Assembly (NCBI GenBank): GCA_030601885.1
Contig: JAUWAU010000023.1
Location: forward strand, 28,224-92,223
DNA length: 64,000 nt
Direction of reading: 5' to 3'
Origin: Armatimonadota bacterium
Lineage (GTDB): Bacteria; Armatimonadota; Zipacnadia; JAUWAU01
Shown here: one piece after another, positions 36,566 to 44,777 of the stretch
Numbering within the stretch: position 1 is the stretch's first letter
Layout of the letters: each line of letters starts with the position of its first letter
The notes under the pieces: model-generated
What the model was told of the DNA's origin: nothing
The model's input: only the letters and a program-made list of their open reading frames with translations
Databases searched by the model: none
Made by a program: the position numbers and the translations under genes

Positions 36566-37735
36566 ATGGCAGGATGCAAGATCTGCGGGGCTGAGGAGGC
36601 AACCGTTGCACAGGTGCTCGGGATCTGCGCGGAGTGCCTGCGCACGCGTTGCGAAGAGACGCGCGACGCCGTGCGCGCGGCACACGCGGAGACACGGCGG
36701 CGCTTCGGATTGCCGGAGGCGCCGCCACGCGATGGTGGAGGAGTCGTGTGTCAGCTTTGCGCCAACGCCTGCCGCATCGCTGATGGCGCCGTCGGGTACT
36801 GCCGCGTGCGACAGAACCAGGGCGGCCGGATCGTCGGTGGGGAAGGGCTCGCCGCGCTCGAGTGGTATTACGATCCGCTTCCCACCAACTGCGTCGGCAT
36901 CTCCTGGTGCGCCGGCGGTGCTGACTGCGGCTGTCCGGAATTCTCGGTGACCGACGGTGTCGAGCGCGGCTACAAGAACCTTGCCGTCTTCTACCGCGGC
37001 TGCACCTTCGATTGCCTCTTCTGCCAGAACTGGCATTTCAGGCTTCCTCAGCCGGGTGCTCGGCTGGAAAATTCAAGCAAGACGACGGCACCGCAGCCGC
37101 AGGTGACGCCGGCCGCACTCGCCCAGGCTGCTGACGCACGCACGACCTGCATCTGTTACTTCGGCGGCGACCCGACACCGTTTCTAAACCACGCCCTCGC
37201 GGCCTCGGAACTCGCGCGAGAGCACGGAGGCCCTCGCACGCGCGACGGCCGCCGGGTCATGCGCATCTGCTGGGAGACGAACGGGGCGATGGCGCCGAGG
37301 CTGGCGGAGCGGATGATGACGGTATCGCTGGAGTCCGGCGGCTGCGTGAAGTTTGATCTGAAGGCATGGTCGCCAGGCGTTCACGAGGGGCTGTGCGGCG
37401 TTGGGAACGAGCGGACGCTGAGCAACTTCCGCGCCCTCTCGCGGCGCATTCAGGAGAGGCCGGAGCCGCCCCCGCTCATCGCCAGCACGCTGCTGGTGCC
37501 CGGCTACGTCGAGGCTGAAGAGGTCGCATATCTCGCGCAGTTCATCGCCGAGTGCGACCCGGACATCCCCTACGCACTGCTGGCCTTCTGCCCGCAGTTC
37601 TGCATGGAAGACATGCCGACCACTTCCCGAGCGCAGGCGGCCGCGTGTCTGCAGGCTGCCCACGAGGCCGGGCTGACGCGCGTTCGCCTCGGCAACAGGC
37701 ACCTCATCGGTCTGCCGCGTTGGGCCGTCGTGTAG
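36566..37735 (+). CDS. AmrS-like radical SAM protein (PflA-type) with zinc-ribbon N-terminus
   Basis: 389 residues. Residues 4-24 have two CxxC pairs (Cys4/7, Cys21/24) like a zinc ribbon, and more cysteines follow (62, 65, 69, 79). Cys146, Cys150 and Cys153 in YRGCTFDCLFCQNW are the SAM cluster ligands, followed by CYFGGDPTPF and CWETNGAM and a closing HLIGLPRW. The layout matches the AmmeMemoRadiSam radical SAM group and other COG1180 proteins. No AmmeMemo partners are nearby, so the substrate is unknown. It is probably co-transcribed with the pyruvate-kinase-like gene 15 bases upstream. Confidence 0.85.
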   Translation: MAGCKICGAEEATVAQVLGICAECLRTRCEETRDAVRAAHAETRRRFGLPEAPPRDGGGVVCQLCANACRIADGAVGYCRVRQNQGGRIVGGEGLAALEWYYDPLPTNCVGISWCAGGADCGCPEFSVTDGVERGYKNLAVFYRGCTFDCLFCQNWHFRLPQPGARLENSSKTTAPQPQVTPAALAQAADARTTCICYFGGDPTPFLNHALAASELAREHGGPRTRDGRRVMRICWETNGAMAPRLAERMMTVSLESGGCVKFDLKAWSPGVHEGLCGVGNERTLSNFRALSRRIQERPEPPPLIASTLLVPGYVEAEEVAYLAQFIAECDPDIPYALLAFCPQFCMEDMPTTSRAQAAACLQAAHEAGLTRVRLGNRHLIGLPRWAVV

Positions 37736-37801
37736 CAATACCGGGCGAACGCCGCTGGTCGGGCGGCTCGCGCACAAATCTGCACGAATCGGAGCTACAG
37801 T

Positions 37802-40800
37802 ATGCTTGCGTGGGTAATACTGCTCGCATCCGGTCTGACGTCGAGCCCTGCAGAGGCTTCTGCCGGCGAACCCACGGTGGTCAAACAATGGCGGTTCGCT
37901 AGCGACGGCGATACCGAGGGCTGGATCGCGCGGCACGACCTGGAGAACTTCACCGTGGCCGACGGCGCGCTTCGCATGACCATCACCGGCCCAGACCCGT
38001 ACGTCCACGCGCCCCCGTACGAGTTCGACGGCCTTCGCGCCCACCTCATCGAGGTGCGCGCGCTCCTGCCGGAGGCCGCAGAATGGCATCGCATGCAGCT
38101 CTTCTTCGGCACGCCCGATGCGCCTCACCATTCCGCCGAACGCAATCTGTCTGCCGTGAAGACCGAGGGTGACGGTGCGGTGATCTTCCTGTTCGACCTG
38201 CACGGGCACGAGCAGGCCCGGGGACGCGTGCGCAACATCCGGCTCGACATTGACGGGGCGGAGACGGGCTCCGTCGCCCGAATCGACTCCATTCGCATTC
38301 TCCGTCCTCCGGCGAAAGTGCAAACGCATCTGTCCATCGGCGCGGAGCTCGTCCGCACCGGCGATCCCATCGAGATGAAGTTGAGGATAGAGAACGTCGG
38401 CGGCGAGGATGCACCGGCTCTTGAGTGTGGCCTCGACACCGGCGAGACGCTGGCGCGTAGCGACGCCCCTGCTGCCGACAGGCTGTCGATACGGGCACTG
38501 GCGCCGTGTGAGGTGTACGAGGTCGCGCTGAAGTACCGCGTGCTGGCCGGCGACGCGCCGGCATACGTGCGGGTCGTGCCGCCCGCCGAGAGCGTGATGC
38601 CGCCGGCGGAGGCAAGTGTCCTGGCCGTGGCAGAGCTGTGGCCCGCTGATGTCCCGCCGCGACGCGATGGGAGCGTTTTTCAGGCTGCTGATGGCAGCAT
38701 CTACATCGACGGCCCTATCCGTATTGCCATCCAACGCCTGCCGGACGGCCGGTACGGCCCCCTGCGCCTGTTCGCGGCAGATGGGAGGCCGCTCGGTGCC
38801 GCCGCCTGCCTGGTGCGCCAATGCTCGCTGTCGCCCTCACGCACCACTGCCCCGTTCTTCCCCACGCGGGCGAGGATCGCGCCCCATGGCAGGGCTGCGA
38901 CCTTTTGGGGCGAGATGGACGCCCCTGGGCTGACGGTGGACATTGCTTACGCCGTTACTCGTGACCGCACGATCCACATCACGCATCGCCTGCACGCGAA
39001 GCAGGACGTGACCCTGTACCGCTTCGACGGTCCCAGCCTGCGCCTCGGAGAGGCGTGCTTCGGCGCGCAGACCGTCCGGGCCATCTTTCCCGGACTTGAG
39101 TACCTGGGGCCGGGAGAGTCGTCCTCGAGCGCCGAGGACATTGATCCGCCCGGCAATGCCCGCTTCTCTCCGGAGCCGACCATGGTCACCATCCCGATCA
39201 TGATCCACCAGGGCTCCGGGCCTGCCGTGGGCCTGTCGTGGGATAACGTGGCGAAGTGGGCGCCCGGAGAAGCCTTCCCGACTCCCCTGTTCTCATCGCC
39301 CAACGCCGTCGAGGGGCAGGAGAATCACCTCATGGGCCTCTTCGCCCCGTCGGTGCCCAAGTACGTGCACCCGAACACGCGCATCGCACATCAGCCCTAT
39401 GCGCTCCGACCGGGCGGGAGCGTGCGTCTCTCCGCCGAGATCTGGGCGGGCGAGTCGCCGGAGGCGGTGCTGGCGAGGTACATAACCCGTCGGTGGAATG
39501 GGTCGATCCCGAAGCCGGCGCGATCGTGGGCCGATGAGCTCAAGCTGTGCCGCTTCGCCTACACCGACTCGTGCTACGACCCTGAGCAGAAGGGCTGGGT
39601 CCATGCCCACGGCGGCAAATGGCCCCCGGCGCCGCACGCGTTCAACATCCTGGCGCTGCTCATGGATGCTGCCAGAGAGCCTGACGCGAAGCGGGCTGAG
39701 GCGCTCCGTGCGCTGGCCATGGGCGTGTACGACTCGGTGCGGGCCAGGGGAGGCTTTGGCACCCCGCCGCCCGCCCTTGCACTGTTCTTTGGGGATGTCG
39801 AGAGCGCGGTGGCAGGGATACGAGCGGGTGGCTCAGGCACAATCCGATCGCAGCTTCCGAGCGGCGGATGGCGCTTCGTGCCAGACGAGAGGCGCGCGTC
39901 TCTGGCTCGGTGGGGCGACGAGTCGTTGGGGGTTACCGGCTCGCACACTCCGAACCTGCAGCGCGCGGCCCTCGTCACCGCCGATCCGGACTTGGTGGCC
40001 GCCTTCATGCGGGCCGTAGAATACTGCGACCGGTTCCACGTTCCACGCGGTGCGCAGACGTGGGAGCTTGCGGTCCACACGCCCGACATCATGGCATCGG
40101 CCGATGGCGTGGAGATCTACCTGGCTGCGTACCAGCTCACCGGGGAGCTGCGGTACCTCGAGCGGGCCCGCCACTGGGCCATCAGCGGCCTGCCGTTCGT
40201 CTTCTTCTGGCGCCATCCGCGCGTGCAGGCCCTGCACTTCTCCACCATCCCCGTCTTCGGCGCCACCCACTACAGGGGCTCCTGGTTCGGACGGCCGGTG
40301 CAGTGGTGCGGTCTGGACTACGCCAAGAGCCTGATTCGCCTATCCCGGTTCGAGGACAAACTGCGCGGCGAAGCCATGCCGTGGCGGCGGGTTGCCGAGG
40401 GCATCCTGCGAAGCGCCATGATCCAGCAGTATGCCGACGGGCCCACGCGGGGCTGCTATCCGGACTTCTGGCTGTTTGGCGACGACCGCGGCGCCGGGCC
40501 GGCGATCAACCCCCAGCTCATCCTCACAAACCTCTGGATGCATCAGGACTACGGCCCGGACGTCCGGACGGTAGTCGTCCCGGTCGGCGATACGCGGGCA
40601 CACGCATCCGCACTGGCGCACGTTGTGGCGGCGGCCATTGACGAGACCCTGCATGTACGGTCCAAGCGGCCCATAGGCTCGGTGGTGGCCTTCATCGTCG
40701 CGAACATCGGCCCGCCAAAGACCGTTCGGTCAAGCTCGGAGCTTGTCGAGGTGTCCGACCCCGGAGCCGAGCGCGGCTATCGTTACGACGCCGACGCACG

Positions 40801-40891
40801 CCTCCTCACGGCCACCGTTGTAGCGGGCGCGAACGGGGTGGCGCGGCTTGAGATCGAGCTGCAGATGGTCGATGGTCCGCCAAGCCAGTGA
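37802..40891 (+). CDS. Large secreted protein with beta-sandwich N-terminus and toroid-like C-terminus
   Basis: 1029 residues with a short signal peptide (MLAWVILLASGLTSSPAEASA). Residues ~25-160 look like a carbohydrate-binding sandwich (VVKQWRFASDGDTEGW ... ARIDSIRIL). Residues ~165-265 resemble a CARDB/NEW3-type fold (DPIEMKLRIENVGGEDAPAL). A long beta region follows, then a helical barrel from ~570 (AFNILALLMDAAREPDAKRAEA, GSHTPNLQRAALV, YLAAYQLTGELRYLERARHW) typical of alpha/alpha-toroid lyases and hydrolases. I cannot name the family or catalytic residues. Eight bases separate it from the next giant gene, implying an operon and a shared substrate. Confidence 0.7.
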   Translation: MLAWVILLASGLTSSPAEASAGEPTVVKQWRFASDGDTEGWIARHDLENFTVADGALRMTITGPDPYVHAPPYEFDGLRAHLIEVRALLPEAAEWHRMQLFFGTPDAPHHSAERNLSAVKTEGDGAVIFLFDLHGHEQARGRVRNIRLDIDGAETGSVARIDSIRILRPPAKVQTHLSIGAELVRTGDPIEMKLRIENVGGEDAPALECGLDTGETLARSDAPAADRLSIRALAPCEVYEVALKYRVLAGDAPAYVRVVPPAESVMPPAEASVLAVAELWPADVPPRRDGSVFQAADGSIYIDGPIRIAIQRLPDGRYGPLRLFAADGRPLGAAACLVRQCSLSPSRTTAPFFPTRARIAPHGRAATFWGEMDAPGLTVDIAYAVTRDRTIHITHRLHAKQDVTLYRFDGPSLRLGEACFGAQTVRAIFPGLEYLGPGESSSSAEDIDPPGNARFSPEPTMVTIPIMIHQGSGPAVGLSWDNVAKWAPGEAFPTPLFSSPNAVEGQENHLMGLFAPSVPKYVHPNTRIAHQPYALRPGGSVRLSAEIWAGESPEAVLARYITRRWNGSIPKPARSWADELKLCRFAYTDSCYDPEQKGWVHAHGGKWPPAPHAFNILALLMDAAREPDAKRAEALRALAMGVYDSVRARGGFGTPPPALALFFGDVESAVAGIRAGGSGTIRSQLPSGGWRFVPDERRASLARWGDESLGVTGSHTPNLQRAALVTADPDLVAAFMRAVEYCDRFHVPRGAQTWELAVHTPDIMASADGVEIYLAAYQLTGELRYLERARHWAISGLPFVFFWRHPRVQALHFSTIPVFGATHYRGSWFGRPVQWCGLDYAKSLIRLSRFEDKLRGEAMPWRRVAEGILRSAMIQQYADGPTRGCYPDFWLFGDDRGAGPAINPQLILTNLWMHQDYGPDVRTVVVPVGDTRAHASALAHVVAAAIDETLHVRSKRPIGSVVAFIVANIGPPKTVRSSSELVEVSDPGAERGYRYDADARLLTATVVAGANGVARLEIELQMVDGPPSQ

Positions 40892-40898
40892 ATCCTGA

Positions 40899-43800
40899 AT
40901 GGGTGGGATAGTGACCGTGCGAGCACCAATGGCTGTCAGAATCTTGACGCTGAGCTGTATGGCGCCGACGGCCTTGGCCTATACGTGCCCCGCCCAGGCT
41001 GCCGGGGCCATCGTCCGCATGTTCGTCGAGGCGGAGGACTCCGACGGGCTGCTGCGCTACCCGTATGACAACGAGGCCGTGCCGGGATGGTACGCGAGGA
41101 TATCCAACTGCCGCAGCTACGGGGCGCCCGGGCGGGCGTGCCACGCGGCGATCCACGAGAATTCGCCGGCCGATCGCCGCACCATATCCCAGCGTCTTCC
41201 CCGCCCCTTGCCGCCGGGAGCCTATCGCGTCTTCCTGCGGACCGTGGGGCCGAGGTATCCCGATGACGACACCGTGGTCCGGGTCCATCTCGGCGAGACC
41301 CCCGTTGACTTCCGCTGGCGGGAGGGCGGAAAGCGCTTTGTCTGGCTCCCCGGCGTGACAGTCGAGTTATCGGAGCGGGGCCGCTCCGTGTCCTTCACCG
41401 CGGTCCAGTTCGGCGGCAACGGCCACGGCGTGCTCTACGAGCCCCTATCGCGATCCATCTGGATCGACACGCTCTATATCACGGGCGATCTGTCCGAGGT
41501 CGTCCCGCCCGACATCACCGCCGAGCGCGCATTGCGGGCCGGTGTGTCGCCCGAGGAGCTGCCGCCGCGGCCGGCCTATCGTGCCGATGACCAGAAGACG
41601 CCGGCGCCCGACGGCCCAGTGCACGCGGGCGCCATCCCATTCGCGGCCTTCGACGGGCGGCGGAACTTGTGGCCCAATTCTTCCTTCGAGTTGGGCATGA
41701 ACGACGGCTGGGCCACGTCGGCCAGGGATGTGAAGCACGTGTTCACCGACGCCGACCTCGACCGGGACAACCCCGTTCACGGCCGGTACTCGCTGCGCAT
41801 CCCGGCCGGCACTGATCCCTTCAGCAGGCCGTACCACTTGGCGGAACCCGTCGAGGTGACGCTCTCGCTCTACGTCAGAGGCAGCGGCACAGGGCAGGTA
41901 CGCCTAATGCGCTTGGTGGAGAGGGGAGAGGAGGGCCACCGGCGCAATCTGCTCGATGCGAATCCGGTGCTCTCGATGGAGTGCGCGGCGGGCGAACAGT
42001 GGCAGCGGTCCTCCGTGAGCGGCAAGGTGCCGTCCGGGTGGCTGTACCTGAGCGTGCGCTCCGATGAGCAGCTCCGGATCGACGCGGTGCAGCTCGAACG
42101 CGGCCCACTGACCGACTACGCGCCCCGTGCCGACCTGGAAGGGGCGCTGCGCACCGGACAACTCGGGAACATCCTCTACGACCACGAGGCAGCCCTCACA
42201 GCGTGGTTTCACAACAGTGGCGCCAGCACCAAACAGGTCAGGCTGTGCTATCGCATCGTGGACGTGCGCGAGCGCGCCGTCGCCGAAGGCGTGACGGAGC
42301 CGGTCACGGTCTTACCGGGCGAGACCGTTCGCAGGGAGCTCGATATGCTGCCGCAGCTCCGAGGCATGTTCGCCGCCAGCTATGCCGTCGAAGGCCGAGC
42401 AATGCCCGAGGGCGAGACGGTGTATCTCGTTATGCCAAGCCCTGCCGATGGGCGCACGCGGCACGAGCTCGGCGCCAATACCTCATTCAGTCCGACGGAG
42501 CTGGCCCTCAAGGCCCGGCTGGGCTTGAAGTGGACGCTCACATGCAAGACGCGCGAGGCCGGTTCAGCCCGCGAGCATGTCCATCCCGAGCCGGACGTAT
42601 GGAACTGGTTCGACGAACGCGTGGCGCAGCCGCGGCGGCTCGGCATGGACTTGGTAACCTGCTTCTGGCCCCATCGGGTGCCGGATTTCATGAACCGGCA
42701 GCGGCCGGAGCGCTACCGGTGTACTCGCGGGGGGTATGCGACGATGCCCGATCTGAAGCTGTGGGGCGACTACGTTGCTACCGTGGGCGCCCACTATCGG
42801 GGAAAGATCGAGCGCTGGTGCATCGACGACGAGGCGGAGAACTCCTGGCCGCCGGATCAGTACGCCGAGGTGGTGAATGCCACTTTGGACTCGCTCGAGG
42901 AGCGCGTCCCGACGGTCAAGGTCGGCCTGAGCGGCACGCCGGAGTTCACCGAGGAGTTGCTCCGCTACGTGGACGTGAACAGGATCGACTTCTTCGGCGG
43001 GTCCACCCTTGACTTCGACTACTGGCATGCCCGGCGTGTGCGGCGCTTGCGGGAGCGCTACGGTAAGCCGTGGTTCTGCTACGGCGTCGGGGCCAGGGAG
43101 CCCTCGAGCACCATGTATCACACGTTGTACACCTACGAGCCCGTGCGCTGGAAGGCTGCCTGGATGGCGAGGCGGCTGGTGAACATGTTCCTGGTCCAGG
43201 ACCTCGAGGTTGCCGGGCACTACGCCGGCATCCTGCGCAACGATGGCAAGCACCTGGGCCTGAACAAGCCGCTGTGCGACTACGACGGCACGCCAGTGCC
43301 CTGGGGCGCCACCTTCGGCTGTCTCGGTACATTGCTCGCCGATGCACAGCCGGCGGGCGAGGTACGCCTCGGTGCGACGGATCGTCTGGCCTATCTGTTC
43401 CGCATCGGCGACAGCCTCGGCGCCGTCACCTGGGCCACGTGCGTGCGGGATCACGACCATAACTGGAAGCCCGCCATCCGCAGCGTCAAGGGCCTCACGC
43501 TGCCGTGCGCGAGAGGCTCAGTTGACGTGCTGGACATGTACTGGAACACGCGACGCGACGCCCATTGGCAGGCTGGGAAGATGCGGCTCGACCTGGACGA
43601 GGAGCCCGTGTTTTTCATCGCTCGCTCGCTCGGTCGTGATGCCTTCGTCAGGATGCTGCGCACGGCGGAGACGCCCGCGGCGCTCTTGGATGCCTCATTC
43701 GCTCTTGCCCCCGGCGACGATGGCCTGGTGGCGCTGGAGATCACGGCGACGAATAACTCGGCTGCTGATCTGCGGGATGTGACGCTGGACCTGCGGATGC

Positions 43801-44618
43801 CTGAGGGTGGCCCATTGCCGAGGAGCATGGCTGCCGCGTGGATCTGGCAGCAGCCGGTGGCGAGCATTGGCGACATCGCCGCCGGGGAGATCAAGCGCGT
43901 GACGCTGCCCACGCTGCTCGACGGTCAGGCGCCCTTCGAGGATGGCCAGATCCGAGCGACGTTCCGGACCGCTGACGGTGTAGAGGGAGCCGTGGACGAT
44001 GTGCTGTGGCTGGTGCCCGCCGCGCGCGTTACGACTGCGCCGACGATAGACGGCAAGCTCGACGAGTGGCGGCATGGCTCGTCGGCGTGGCTGTTCTACG
44101 ACTGGGCCTGGGCGCGCTTCGGGCGCGACACCGTGCAGATCTACGGGGGCGGTCAGCACTTCAGCTACCCGCCCTACAGCCTCGACGCTGGGGCCGCCTT
44201 TTGGACCGCGTGGGACCGGCGGAACCTGTATGTAGCCCTGCGGCTCGAGGACGACCAGCCAATCCTGAGCACGGAGGCGGGGGAGAGCGTTCGGCTCGTG
44301 ATAGGTGAAGACACTCGCCAGACGTCTGAAGTGCAGATAACGCCCACCGCAGACGCAGAGGTGAAGGCGCTCCTTACAGCGGGTGACCGCGTCAGGACGC
44401 CTCTGAGGGCGAGGGCTGCAACTGCCGACACCGGTGTGGACGTCGAGGTTGTCGTGCCATGGAGGGCTCTCGGCATACGTCCGCGGTCCAATGCCGTGCT
44501 CCGCTTCGACCTCCTCTGGACGGACGCGGACCGGGAGGACGAAGAGCTCGTCTCTGGCACGCTGCGATGGGCTGGCGATGCTCGCGGACCGGGACATCTG
44601 CTGCTGACCCCTGAATGA
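40899..44618 (+). CDS. Giant secreted glycoside hydrolase-like protein with C-terminal CBM9
   Basis: 1239 residues if started at 40899; in-frame later starts (for example the ATG before AVRILTLS) would still keep the leader. A beta-sandwich (VEAEDSDGLLRYPYDNEA ... RSIWIDTLYI) is followed by a second binding domain (~245-400). A TIM barrel spans ~525-800, with IERWCIDDEAENSWPP, VKVGLSGTPEF and YGKPWFCYGVGAREPSS as the likely active-site strands of a clan-A-like hydrolase. Beta domains follow, and at the end a CBM9-like module opens with APTIDGKLDEW. The substrate is unknown. It follows the 1029-residue gene and precedes the glycyl-radical pair by 159 bases. Confidence 0.72.
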   Translation: MGGIVTVRAPMAVRILTLSCMAPTALAYTCPAQAAGAIVRMFVEAEDSDGLLRYPYDNEAVPGWYARISNCRSYGAPGRACHAAIHENSPADRRTISQRLPRPLPPGAYRVFLRTVGPRYPDDDTVVRVHLGETPVDFRWREGGKRFVWLPGVTVELSERGRSVSFTAVQFGGNGHGVLYEPLSRSIWIDTLYITGDLSEVVPPDITAERALRAGVSPEELPPRPAYRADDQKTPAPDGPVHAGAIPFAAFDGRRNLWPNSSFELGMNDGWATSARDVKHVFTDADLDRDNPVHGRYSLRIPAGTDPFSRPYHLAEPVEVTLSLYVRGSGTGQVRLMRLVERGEEGHRRNLLDANPVLSMECAAGEQWQRSSVSGKVPSGWLYLSVRSDEQLRIDAVQLERGPLTDYAPRADLEGALRTGQLGNILYDHEAALTAWFHNSGASTKQVRLCYRIVDVRERAVAEGVTEPVTVLPGETVRRELDMLPQLRGMFAASYAVEGRAMPEGETVYLVMPSPADGRTRHELGANTSFSPTELALKARLGLKWTLTCKTREAGSAREHVHPEPDVWNWFDERVAQPRRLGMDLVTCFWPHRVPDFMNRQRPERYRCTRGGYATMPDLKLWGDYVATVGAHYRGKIERWCIDDEAENSWPPDQYAEVVNATLDSLEERVPTVKVGLSGTPEFTEELLRYVDVNRIDFFGGSTLDFDYWHARRVRRLRERYGKPWFCYGVGAREPSSTMYHTLYTYEPVRWKAAWMARRLVNMFLVQDLEVAGHYAGILRNDGKHLGLNKPLCDYDGTPVPWGATFGCLGTLLADAQPAGEVRLGATDRLAYLFRIGDSLGAVTWATCVRDHDHNWKPAIRSVKGLTLPCARGSVDVLDMYWNTRRDAHWQAGKMRLDLDEEPVFFIARSLGRDAFVRMLRTAETPAALLDASFALAPGDDGLVALEITATNNSAADLRDVTLDLRMPEGGPLPRSMAAAWIWQQPVASIGDIAAGEIKRVTLPTLLDGQAPFEDGQIRATFRTADGVEGAVDDVLWLVPAARVTTAPTIDGKLDEWRHGSSAWLFYDWAWARFGRDTVQIYGGGQHFSYPPYSLDAGAAFWTAWDRRNLYVALRLEDDQPILSTEAGESVRLVIGEDTRQTSEVQITPTADAEVKALLTAGDRVRTPLRARAATADTGVDVEVVVPWRALGIRPRSNAVLRFDLLWTDADREDEELVSGTLRWAGDARGPGHLLLTPE

Positions 44619-44777
44619 GCGGCACTGCGTGGCCATCGGACGGCCCTCTGATGCCTTTGTGCCTGCTCTTGCCTGGACGCCGGCGCGGTGGTATGGTCGT
44701 CGGCGCAGAGCAGCGGCTGAGGTATGCTGCGGCCGGCATGCCTCAGCTCGAGCCTGTCGCAGTAAGGGAGTGCAGAA

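Noticed and set aside
37184-38821. 545-codon minus-strand frame
   Set aside because: It spans the ends of two well-supported plus-strand genes and shows no domain; it is an antisense shadow.
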